Of a stretch of 64,000 nucleotides of DNA, positions 24,336 to 31,647 are shown piece after piece (position 1 is the first letter of the stretch; every line of letters begins with the position of its first letter). The stretch comes from Mycobacterium sp. MBM (GTDB taxonomy: Bacteria; Actinomycetota; Actinomycetes; Mycobacteriales; Mycobacteriaceae), in assembly GCA_021648845.1 (NCBI GenBank), contig JAKJHY010000024.1:1-64000 (forward strand), read 5' to 3'. Below the pieces are notes generated by a model. That model did not search any database. It saw nothing but the letters and a program-made list of their open reading frames with translations, and was not told the DNA's origin. The position numbers and the translations under genes were made by a program.

Positions 24336-25075
24336 ACATCACCATTCTCGGAGCCACCGGACAGATCGGCCACCTGCTGGTCCCGCTGTTGACCGCTCAC
24401 GGTCATGAGGTCGTCGCGGCGTCCCGGTCGTCCGGCGTCGACGCGGCGCTCGGTTCGGGTCTTGACGAGGCACTGCATGGCGCCGACGTCCTCATCGACG
24501 TACTGAACTCACCATCGATGGACGATGACGCGGCACTGGCCTTCTTCACAGCCACATCATCGAATCTGACCTGCGCGGCGAAGCGGGCCGGCATCGGGCA
24601 TCACGTCGTGCTGTCCATCGTCGGCATCGACACTGTGCCGGGCGGCGGGTATGTGCAAGGCAAGGTGCTGCAAGAGAATACGGTTGCGGCATCGGGCCTG
24701 CCCTACACGATTGTGCGCGCCACCCAGTTCCACGAATTCGCCGAGCTGATCACCGAATCGCTGATAGCCGACGGCAAGGTATGTGCGCCCGACGCGCTCA
24801 TTCAGCCGGTCGCCGCAGACGAAGTGGCTGCCGTGATCGCCCGGCTCGCCACCGGTGCACCACTTGACGGTGTGCACGATTTCGGTGGCCCCGACAAGCT
24901 CACCTTCGCCGAGCTGGCTGCCCTGGTATTGGGCCACCAGGGCAGGACTCTCCCGGTGACCGTCGACCCAGGGGCCACCTACTTCGGTGCGCCGGTCACC
25001 CGAGACAGTCTGGTCGCCGGTGACGACGCCGAGCGCGGCACGATGAGCCTTGCCACCTGGCTGAGTGCCCGATGA
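24332..25075 (+). CDS. NAD(P)-binding atypical SDR, tandem paralogue
   Basis: A 247-residue protein opening MNITILGATGQIGHLLVPLL, with GIGHHVVLSIVGID and IVRATQFHEFAEL in the same places as in the preceding gene. Both are probably NADPH-dependent reductases for small substrates, perhaps acting as a pair. ATG 24332 overlaps the upstream stop, and its own stop overlaps the nitroreductase start. Confidence 0.87.
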   Translation: MNITILGATGQIGHLLVPLLTAHGHEVVAASRSSGVDAALGSGLDEALHGADVLIDVLNSPSMDDDAALAFFTATSSNLTCAAKRAGIGHHVVLSIVGIDTVPGGGYVQGKVLQENTVAASGLPYTIVRATQFHEFAELITESLIADGKVCAPDALIQPVAADEVAAVIARLATGAPLDGVHDFGGPDKLTFAELAALVLGHQGRTLPVTVDPGATYFGAPVTRDSLVAGDDAERGTMSLATWLSAR

Positions 25076-25719
25076 ACACACTCACCGAACTGGTCAACCG
25101 CCGGCATTCAACGCGGAAATTCCTGTCCGACAAGCCGGTTCCCGGTGACTTGCTCGACGAGGCGCTCACCCTGGCGATGCGTGCGCCGTCGAACTCCAAT
25201 GTTCAGCCGTGGCGGCTGTACCTGGCCACCGGACACCGACGCGACGCGCTCGCGGCGGCGTTGTCGGCGGAGGTCCGCCGCAAACCACCAGACAACCTGG
25301 GCCTCCCGGACGGCTTCGCCGGTCTTCGCCGGGAACTCGGTGCGCTGGTCTACGGTGCGATGGGGGTGGCGCGCGATGATGCCGAGGGTCGCTGGGCTGC
25401 GCGGCTGCGCAACTTCGATTTCTTCGGTGCCCCGGTGGCCGGGATGGTGTGCATGCACCGTGATCTCGGTCTTGCGGACGCCCTGGGGGTGGGGATGTAC
25501 CTGCAGACGCTGCTGCTGGCGCTGACCGAGCGTGGGATCGACAGCTGCGTGCAAGTATCCACGGCGTTGTACCCCGATATCGCGCGCGAGCATCTGGACA
25601 TACCCGACGAACTGACCATCGTGTGCGGGCTGTGCATCGGCTACGCAGACCCAGACTTCGCCGCCAACAACATCACGGTTCCCCGCAACGACGTCGCGGA
25701 GAACGTGGTCATTCGGTGA
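25072..25719 (+). CDS. Nitroreductase family FMN oxidoreductase
   Basis: A 215-residue nitroreductase-fold protein. FMN-binding landmarks: RRHSTRKFLSDKPV (phosphate-binding Arg pair near the N-terminus) and RAPSNSNVQPWRLYLATG; the C-terminal GYADPDFAANN closes the domain. Such enzymes reduce nitro groups, quinones or enones with NAD(P)H, and some deiodinate or aromatise. It ends the cupin-SDR-SDR operon, so the cluster probably modifies one small molecule or detoxifies an electrophile. It overlaps the convergent LAL regulator by 11 bp. Confidence 0.9.
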   Translation: MNTLTELVNRRHSTRKFLSDKPVPGDLLDEALTLAMRAPSNSNVQPWRLYLATGHRRDALAAALSAEVRRKPPDNLGLPDGFAGLRRELGALVYGAMGVARDDAEGRWAARLRNFDFFGAPVAGMVCMHRDLGLADALGVGMYLQTLLLALTERGIDSCVQVSTALYPDIAREHLDIPDELTIVCGLCIGYADPDFAANNITVPRNDVAENVVIR

Positions 25720-28471
25720 AGATCGTCCGAAGCTCGCGCCGTGACCGGATACCCAGCTTGGCGAACACCTTCCGCAGGTGGTACTCGACGGTGTGAGCGC
25801 TGATGAACAACTGGCCGGCGATCTCCTGGTTGGTCAGTCCGTGCCCGGCCAGCCGCGCGATTTGATGCTCCTGCGCGGTGAGCGCATCGCCGGGGGCTGC
25901 GGGCTGTTTGCGGGTCTTGGCGCCGGCGGCTTGGAGTTCGCGGCGGGCGCGTTCGGCGAATGCCGTGGCACCCATCTGCTGCAGTGCGACAAACGCGGTG
26001 CGCAGCTGCTCGCGCGCTTGTGTGGGGGAGCGGTGCCTGCGTAACCACTCGCCATAGAGTAGGTGTGTCCGAGCGGTCTGCATCGCCTGACGGGTACGGC
26101 CGAATTGGTCGAGTGCTTCCACGAACAGGGCCTCGGCTGCGGCACCGTTGGCCAGCAGGGCCCGCGATCGGGCCAATGAGCCGAGCGCACGCGGGCTGCC
26201 ACAGGCAAGGGTGCGGCTCTGCAACCGGTGCATGGCCTCGGCCGCGCTGTCGGGGTCGTCGGCCCGGACGGCGGCTTCGATCAGTTCGAGGAGCATTTCA
26301 CCGAAGAAACCCAGATCTTCGTACTCAGCAGCGTGCAGCGCAGCGTCGCGCGCCTGCCGATAACGGCCGTGGCCGTTGTGCAGGATCGCGCTGCTGAAAT
26401 GAGCCAGGCCGGCGATGCGGCCCTCACCGCGGGACATCCCGGCCTTGAGGGCGGAATTGATCAGCCGCGTGGCCTCGGCATCATCACCGCGCCACGCCGA
26501 CAGCAGCAGCCGGTGGTACTTCAACGGCGTGTAGCCGGTGGCGATCGCGGTCTCGTTGGCCTCGGCGACGGATGCCTGGGCTGCATCCAGGTCCCCGCCC
26601 TCCACGGCCGCGCCGGCCCGTGCCATCAGTGCCGACGGAAGCAATGCGAGCGCCCCGCTCTCGGTGGCCAGATGCATGGCGTTGGCGGCGATGTCATGCC
26701 ATCCCTGATCGTCCCAGGCCTCGTGGATGAGCGATTCGTGCACGATCGGAAAGCCGAGCCAGAACCATCGGTTGGTCTGTCCGCCCACCGCGTCGCGTCC
26801 CGCACGCTTGAGCGTCTCCACAGCACGCATCACGCCCGGCATCGCGACGTCGGCTCCCAGCGCCAGACGATCGGCCAATGCGTGGGTGACATCATCGAGG
26901 GGGCGGGTGGCGGGCGTGTCGATGAAGGCACGGCGGGCCGCCGTGGCGATCTGAACGGCCTTGTCGTCGCCGTGCCGGCCGAGGTACATCGCCGCGCTCA
27001 TGGCCTCCAGATAGGCCTCGGTGGCGAGTGCGGTGTCCAACACCTCCAATTGTGCTGCCACGGAGGTAAATCCGTCGACAGCATCGGCCAGTGCTTGGGC
27101 GTCACCGCGGGCACGGGCCGACACGAAGGACAGGCGGGTCCGCAACTGTGCCAGCCGGGCACGCTGCAGTGCCGTCAGCGGACAGAGTTCGGCCGCCGCC
27201 AGCAACTGCTGTGCCGCGTCGAAGGAGGCCACCTCGCGATGCGCTTCCGCGGCCGCCAGTGCCCGAGTGCCTCGTCGGGCGGGGTCGGGCGTCAATTCGA
27301 CTGCCCGAGTGAGGAAGGCGGCTGCGGCCGCGGTCCCGCCGCGGAGCCGGGCGCGGCGTGCGGATGCCTCCAGTTCGTCGGCCACCTGCGCATCGACCGG
27401 GCCGGCGGCCAGCGCCCGGTGCCAGGCACGCCGGTCGGGATCGACCTCCGGGTCGGTGCACGCCGCCAACGCCGCGTGCACTGCGCGCCGTTCTTCCAGG
27501 GGCGCCGAGCGATAGACGACGCTGCGGGCGAGGGGATGCTGGAACTGCACTCGGGTGTCGATGGTGATCAGGCCGGCGTCCTGGGCTGCGGTTGCCGCAT
27601 CCGACGGCAGACCGAGATGCTGCATCGCCCGCTGCAGCAGCAGCGGGTCACCGACGGGTTCGGAGGCGGCGAGCACCAGCAGGCGGCGGGCAGCGGTCGA
27701 CAGCGACCCGAGGGTCGACTGATAGCGGTCCTCGATCTCGGCAATGACCGGGCGCTTGTCCGGCCGCTGGTAGCCACCGGCGAGTTCCACGGCACTCAGG
27801 TCCTTCGTGATCGCCAGGAGCGCGAGCGGATTGCCCCGCGCCTCGGCGATGATGCGATCGCGGACGGCGGGATCCAAGCGTCCGGGGAACGCCGTCTCCA
27901 ACAGCGTGCGGGCGTCTTCGTCGTCGAGACCGGCAACCGCCATGGCCGGTAGCCCGGCGATGCCGTCGATGGGCGTCCGCAGCGCCAACACCAGGCCGAC
28001 ACGCTCAGGCAGCCTTCGTGCCACGAAGAACAAGGTGTGCGCCGAGACGGTGTCCAGCCATTGGATGTCGTCGACGATGAGCACAGCGGGTCTTTCGGCC
28101 GCGGCCGCTGCCAGCAGCCCGGCCACGGCGAGACCGACAAGGAAACGGTCGGGTGTGGTCGCGCCGTCACTGAGACCGAAGGCAACCGCCAGCGCGTTGC
28201 GCTGCGGCGTCGGCAGGGTGTTGCGCAGGTCGACGACCGGCGCGCACGCCTGTTGCAGCCCGGCGAAGGGCAGTTCGACATCTGACTCGATACCGGTGGC
28301 GCCGAGCACTCGCAAGTCGGATGCGGAGCAGCGCACGTAGTGCAGGAGCGATGACTTTCCGATGCCGGCCTCACCGAGCAGGACCCGGACGCCGCTGCCG
28401 CCTGCCCGGACCGATGCCAGCAGTTCATCGAGGACCCGGCACTCGGCGCCACGGCCGGCAAGCGCAGTCAT
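25709..28471 (-). CDS. LAL-family (large ATP-binding LuxR) transcriptional regulator
   Basis: A 920-residue signal-transduction ATPase. The N-terminal STAND/AAA domain has Walker A GEAGIGKSS (33-41) and a Walker B-like AVLIVDDIQWLD; the long middle is helical, TPR-like; the C-terminus is a LuxR/GerE helix-turn-helix (LTAQEHQIARLAGHGLTNQE ... HTVEYHLRKVFAKLGIRSR). Such MalT-like proteins multimerise on ligand and ATP binding. ATG 28471 or GTG 28489 is the likely start; a longer frame to 28555 would swallow the palindrome. The palindrome at 28501 lies ~37 bp upstream, so autoregulation is likely, together with control of the small secreted genes at 28646 and 22619. Confidence 0.9.
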   Translation of the reverse strand: MTALAGRGAECRVLDELLASVRAGGSGVRVLLGEAGIGKSSLLHYVRCSASDLRVLGATGIESDVELPFAGLQQACAPVVDLRNTLPTPQRNALAVAFGLSDGATTPDRFLVGLAVAGLLAAAAAERPAVLIVDDIQWLDTVSAHTLFFVARRLPERVGLVLALRTPIDGIAGLPAMAVAGLDDEDARTLLETAFPGRLDPAVRDRIIAEARGNPLALLAITKDLSAVELAGGYQRPDKRPVIAEIEDRYQSTLGSLSTAARRLLVLAASEPVGDPLLLQRAMQHLGLPSDAATAAQDAGLITIDTRVQFQHPLARSVVYRSAPLEERRAVHAALAACTDPEVDPDRRAWHRALAAGPVDAQVADELEASARRARLRGGTAAAAAFLTRAVELTPDPARRGTRALAAAEAHREVASFDAAQQLLAAAELCPLTALQRARLAQLRTRLSFVSARARGDAQALADAVDGFTSVAAQLEVLDTALATEAYLEAMSAAMYLGRHGDDKAVQIATAARRAFIDTPATRPLDDVTHALADRLALGADVAMPGVMRAVETLKRAGRDAVGGQTNRWFWLGFPIVHESLIHEAWDDQGWHDIAANAMHLATESGALALLPSALMARAGAAVEGGDLDAAQASVAEANETAIATGYTPLKYHRLLLSAWRGDDAEATRLINSALKAGMSRGEGRIAGLAHFSSAILHNGHGRYRQARDAALHAAEYEDLGFFGEMLLELIEAAVRADDPDSAAEAMHRLQSRTLACGSPRALGSLARSRALLANGAAAEALFVEALDQFGRTRQAMQTARTHLLYGEWLRRHRSPTQAREQLRTAFVALQQMGATAFAERARRELQAAGAKTRKQPAAPGDALTAQEHQIARLAGHGLTNQEIAGQLFISAHTVEYHLRKVFAKLGIRSRRELRTIFTE

Positions 28472-28500
28472 CGCAGCTGATTCTGACACAGAAGCGTCAT

Positions 28501-28516
28501 TCCCCCGATCGGGGGA
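28501..28516. promoter_or_regulatory. TCCCCCGATCGGGGGA palindrome, copy 2
   Basis: Identical to the palindrome at 22500, located between the divergent LAL regulator (start 28471) and the small secreted gene (28646). Its C/G runs resemble the GC-stretch sites bound by some LuxR-type regulators such as corynebacterial RamA (family knowledge). Downstream, 28573-28590 matches the block at 22572. Confidence 0.65.
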
Positions 28517-28645
28517 CGTGGAATTCCTCCGCTGCGGGGGCCGGTTGCCCGACACCCCGGCGGGCCGCTGACCGGCATTGTTGAGTCATGGCCGGACAGC
28601 TCCGGCCGGGAAATCCAAAATTCGAGCGGCACAGGAGATTACGAC

Positions 28646-28840
28646 ATGAAGAGCATCGGGCACCAGTTCGCAGCCGGATTCGCACTGCTCGGCGCCGCAG
28701 CCATCATCGCGATCGGTGCCATCACCACCAATCAAGAAATGGCTGCAGCGGCCATCACACCGGATATGGGTGCGGTGCAGACCATCTCGACTCCCGCCGG
28801 CGGTAGCACCGGCGAACACCACTTCCTATACGGCCGGTAA
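28646..28840 (+). CDS. Small secreted protein, paralogue 2
   Basis: A 64-residue protein with a long N-terminal hydrophobic segment (AAGFALLGAAAIIAIGAITT), a short Ala/Thr/Gly region and the C-terminal STGEHHFLYGR. The core AIIAIGAITT and the HH..Y.R ending parallel the product at 22619. The leader, with AGGAG followed by ATTACGAC, is almost identical to that of the paralogue. It is divergent from the LAL gene over the palindrome at 28501. Function unknown; secreted peptide or surface protein. Confidence 0.7.
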   Translation: MKSIGHQFAAGFALLGAAAIIAIGAITTNQEMAAAAITPDMGAVQTISTPAGGSTGEHHFLYGR

Positions 28841-28904
28841 CCGGCCGGGCAGGCTCGGCGACACGTCCCAGGGCGCTGCCGAATTCCTGACCTTCACCCG
28901 GATG

Positions 28905-29252
28905 TCAGATCACCTGCTGGTCGGCCCGGCGGCAGATGTGCAGCGTGCGGTCGACCGGTGTCCCAGCCATCACCGTGAACTCGATATCGGCCATCGCGCA
29001 CCGTGTCTCGAGTGTCTTGAGCATCCCGTAGCCGGCACTGGCGAAGAACCCGACCCGACTGAGGTCGAGGATCATCCTGCGGCAGAGCAGCACCTTGCTC
29101 AGGGTGTAATCGAGGAGTTGGCCGGTGTTGGCCGCGTCCACATCGCCGATCACCGTGATCACCGCAAGGTCGATATCGCGCCATTCGGTCGCGAGTTCCA
29201 GACCCGCCGAACCCCGCCGTGCCCGGGTTCCGGTGGTGAGCATGTCGGTCAT
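28905..29252 (-). CDS. STAS-domain anti-sigma factor antagonist
   Basis: A 115-residue STAS protein (SpoIIAA type). The domain is seen as LATEWRDIDLAVITVIGDVD, then LCRRMILDLSRVGFFASAGYGML, where the phosphorylatable Ser of the DSSG loop is retained but the preceding Asp is Ala. Unphosphorylated, such proteins bind an anti-sigma kinase and free a stress sigma factor such as SigF. ATG 29252 follows GGGAGG; a longer frame to 29375 has no ribosome site. No kinase partner is nearby. Confidence 0.83.
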   Translation of the reverse strand: MTDMLTTGTRARRGSAGLELATEWRDIDLAVITVIGDVDAANTGQLLDYTLSKVLLCRRMILDLSRVGFFASAGYGMLKTLETRCAMADIEFTVMAGTPVDRTLHICRRADQQVI

Positions 29253-29371
29253 GGCAACCTCCCATCGATCGCGACGGTCTCGGCTGCTGTTCAACCTGCT
29301 CCCACGGTACTCGTGGTCCGAGTCCAGAATCCGACTTTGGTCATCCAGCAAACGCACGAGTGTGGCGCAGG

Positions 29372-30355
29372 TCACCGGCGCAGCGTCTCGTGCGGGCTCT
29401 CCCCGAAGGTGCGTCGGTACAGCACCGCGAAGCGGCCGGTGTGGGCGAAACCCCAGCGTGCCGCGGTGGCAGCCACGGTGGTGATGCTGCGGTCGCTGGC
29501 GATCAGCTCCTCGCGGGCCCGAGTCAGTCGGACCTCGCGCAGGTAGGCCGTGGGCGTCGTGTCCAGATGCCTGCGGAACATGTACTGCACCGTGCGCGGC
29601 GACAAATACAGCGCCGATGCCACGTCTCCCACGCCGACGTCATGCGCCGCGTTGTCCTGGATGAACTCGACGGCCTGGCGCAGCAAGGCCGGGTAGGCGT
29701 CGCCGGGTCGCTCGGCCTTGCCGGCGGCCGGCAGATCGTTGGGGAAGGCCGTCAAGATGGCGCTGGCCAGCAGCCGGCCCGCAGCAGTCAGTAACAGACG
29801 GTGTTCCGGCTGCTCGGGTGCAGCGTTCAGCACCCGATGTAGAAACCGTTCGGTTTCGGCCAGTATGTGCCCCGCAGCCGCGGTCGCTGGGGTGAGCGCG
29901 GTGAACCGTGGCGCCGTGGACGTGTCGGTGTCCATCGCCGCGACCTCGGTCAGCAGGGTCCGCGATACCACCACCGAACGCAGGACGGCGTGCGAGGACC
30001 GCAGCTGAACACCGCCCACCCCGTTCGACACCAGCAGCCACTGCCCGGGTCCGGCGGTGGCATTGAGCCTGCCGTGGTCAACCTCGACCCGGCCGCTCTG
30101 CACGAACACCGCGACGACGGCGGGCATCCGGTCGGTACGGAGTACTGCGTTGCCGTGGTGGGTGATCTCCTCGATGGCGAAGCCGCCGGTATCGATCCGT
30201 GAGTGGGCGCACGAGCATCCGTTGCCTGCCTCGCCGGCCGGGGCGATGGACAATCGAGCCGAGTAGGCCTGCTCGAGATGCTTCTGTATGAGGTCCACAT
30301 CGGTGGTGTCGATGCTCGAACGCTCGAGGTAGGCATCAACGCGGTCGGTCGTCAT
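29372..30355 (-). CDS. AraC family transcriptional regulator
   Basis: A 327-residue regulator with an AraC_binding_2-type N-terminal sensor (QAYSARLSIAPAGE, MPAVVAVFVQSGRVEVDHG, WLLVSNGVGGVQLRSSHAVL) and a C-terminal double helix-turn-helix (VASALYLSPRTVQYMFRRHL ... AARWGFAHTGRFAVLYRR). This arrangement occurs in regulators of aromatic or alkane catabolism. ATG 30355 begins at the fold. It is divergent from the SRPBCC gene at 30606, with a 10-bp inverted repeat in the 250-bp gap that may be its site. Confidence 0.88.
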   Translation of the reverse strand: MTTDRVDAYLERSSIDTTDVDLIQKHLEQAYSARLSIAPAGEAGNGCSCAHSRIDTGGFAIEEITHHGNAVLRTDRMPAVVAVFVQSGRVEVDHGRLNATAGPGQWLLVSNGVGGVQLRSSHAVLRSVVVSRTLLTEVAAMDTDTSTAPRFTALTPATAAAGHILAETERFLHRVLNAAPEQPEHRLLLTAAGRLLASAILTAFPNDLPAAGKAERPGDAYPALLRQAVEFIQDNAAHDVGVGDVASALYLSPRTVQYMFRRHLDTTPTAYLREVRLTRAREELIASDRSITTVAATAARWGFAHTGRFAVLYRRTFGESPHETLRR

Positions 30356-30448
30356 CACGGCTCCACAAGAAACAGCACCGGATGGGCATCGACCTGAACC
30401 CACTTTGCGTGCCAATTTTACCCCGGTGCTCACGGTGGTACGTGCGCC

Positions 30449-30485
30449 GGTCGGCAAAGGCGCCCGATCAGGCAGTTTGCCGACC
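30449..30485. promoter_or_regulatory. Perfect 10-bp inverted repeat between AraC and SRPBCC genes
   Basis: GGTCGGCAAA (30449-30458) and TTTGCCGACC (30476-30485) with a 17-base spacer. Roughly three helical turns separate the arm centres, as expected for two regulator subunits on one DNA face. Candidate site for the AraC protein at 29372. Confidence 0.45.
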
Positions 30486-30605
30486 CATGACGCGCGCAAC
30501 GGCGTCCGGGCCTCGGCAGGCTCTGAACGACCTGTTCGGTGACCGCCCTGCGCGGGTATCGCGAGATGAACCCCATGGCTGTTGAGCGCCGGAAAAGGAG
30601 TACCG

Positions 30606-31079
30606 ATGACGCACCAGGACGAGGTCGCCAGCATCTTGACGGTCGAGCGCCGCACCGCGGCGTCTCGGCCGCAGGTGTGGGCGGTCATCGCCGACGGCTG
30701 GACATACTCCCAGTGGGTGGTCGGCAACAGCCGAATGCGGGCGGTGGATCCGCGCTGGCCCGAGGCGGCCAGCGCCATCGACCATTCGATCGGGATCTGG
30801 CCCCTGCTGCTCGATGATCAGACCGTGGTCGAGGCGTGCGTGCCCATGCGTGAGCTGGTGTTGCTCGCGACGGGTCGGCCGTTCGGCAAGGCCCGGGTCA
30901 CCATTCGGCTTTCCGACACCGCCGACGGCGGCTGCCGCATCACCATGGCGGAGGTACCGGTGGGCTTCCCGCTGGGGTGGATGCCGCGGCGATTGGCGCT
31001 CACCGCGGCGATCCCACGTAACCGGGAGTGCTTGCGACGGCTCGCCGCCATCGCCGAGCGTCGGTCGCCGGCCTGCTGA
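30606..31079 (+). CDS. SRPBCC (START-like) family protein
   Basis: A 157-residue helix-grip protein of the polyketide-cyclase/dehydrase type: TVERRTAASRPQVWAVIADG at the N-terminus, then WVVGNSRMRAVDPRWPEAAS and a terminal helix PRNRECLRRLAAIAE. These bind hydrophobic ligands in a deep cavity; many mycobacteria have several of unknown role. ATG 30606 has AAAAGGAG upstream. It stops one base before the convergent gene at 31081. Confidence 0.85.
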   Translation: MTHQDEVASILTVERRTAASRPQVWAVIADGWTYSQWVVGNSRMRAVDPRWPEAASAIDHSIGIWPLLLDDQTVVEACVPMRELVLLATGRPFGKARVTIRLSDTADGGCRITMAEVPVGFPLGWMPRRLALTAAIPRNRECLRRLAAIAERRSPAC

Positions 31080-31080
31080 C

Positions 31081-31539
31081 TCAGCGCGAGTAGGCGTGCG
31101 GTGCGGCTGTGCGGTGTGCGGCGACGGGTTGAGCGGACCGGCGTAGGTGCCGTTCGGCACGAACGATGCGCCGCGTGAGGGTCCGGTCATCGCGTTTGGT
31201 CAGCGTGCGGCTGCGCGCGGCCAGCAGGTCGAGTTGTTGCCAGCTGAGACCGTCGAGGTCACCGTCGGAGTCGTGGGTGGCGATCACGACCGCGCCGCGG
31301 AGTAGCGGGACCGTCTTGGCGTCGAGGTTGGTGGTGGCAAGGAGCAATTCGGTAGCGCTCCGGTTCACGCGGCGCTGGCATCCGCGGGTGGACGGGCTGA
31401 ACCAGAAGTCGAATTGCCGGTCGGCGCTGGTCAGTGATTGCAGGCCTTGGTCGTGTACCAGCCGGGTGATATCGGCGGTGCTATAGGCGCGGGTTTCGTA
31501 TGCGGTGCCATTGGCGCTGAAGTACAGGACGGTGTTCAT
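31081..31539 (-). CDS. Hypothetical protein, SigF-type promoter
   Basis: A 152-residue protein I do not recognise. It begins MNTVLYFSANGTAYETRAYS and has an Arg-rich, probably basic C-terminal third (RSRTLTKRDDRTLTRRIVRA). No signal or membrane segment. A perfect SigF-type promoter (GGTTT-N16-GGGTA) lies 72-97 bp upstream, so it is probably a general-stress gene. The predicted transcription start excludes the longer frame beginning at 31617. It lies after the MFS gene on the same strand but has its own promoter. Confidence 0.65.
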   Translation of the reverse strand: MNTVLYFSANGTAYETRAYSTADITRLVHDQGLQSLTSADRQFDFWFSPSTRGCQRRVNRSATELLLATTNLDAKTVPLLRGAVVIATHDSDGDLDGLSWQQLDLLAARSRTLTKRDDRTLTRRIVRAERHLRRSAQPVAAHRTAAPHAYSR

Positions 31540-31610
31540 TCTGATGATCCATTCGGCTCTCTTGTCGCGTTTCAGGTCGGCGCCCAATTGAACGGCGCTG
31601 TGATCAAAGT

Positions 31611-31636
31611 TACCCATGTGACAGAAGGGGCAAACC
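31611..31636 (-). promoter_or_regulatory. SigF-type promoter, perfect consensus
   Basis: On the minus strand, GGTTT (31636-31632), 16-base spacer, GGGTA (31615-31611). Matches the mycobacterial SigF consensus at all ten positions. Start of RNA near 31604, leader ~65 bases to ATG 31539. Confidence 0.7.
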
Positions 31637-31647
31637 TCGGCAACGAT

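Noticed and set aside
30533..30558. SigF-like promoter before the SRPBCC gene
   Set aside because: GGGTA at 30554-30558 is good, but the -35 at the right distance matches only about 3 of 5 positions.
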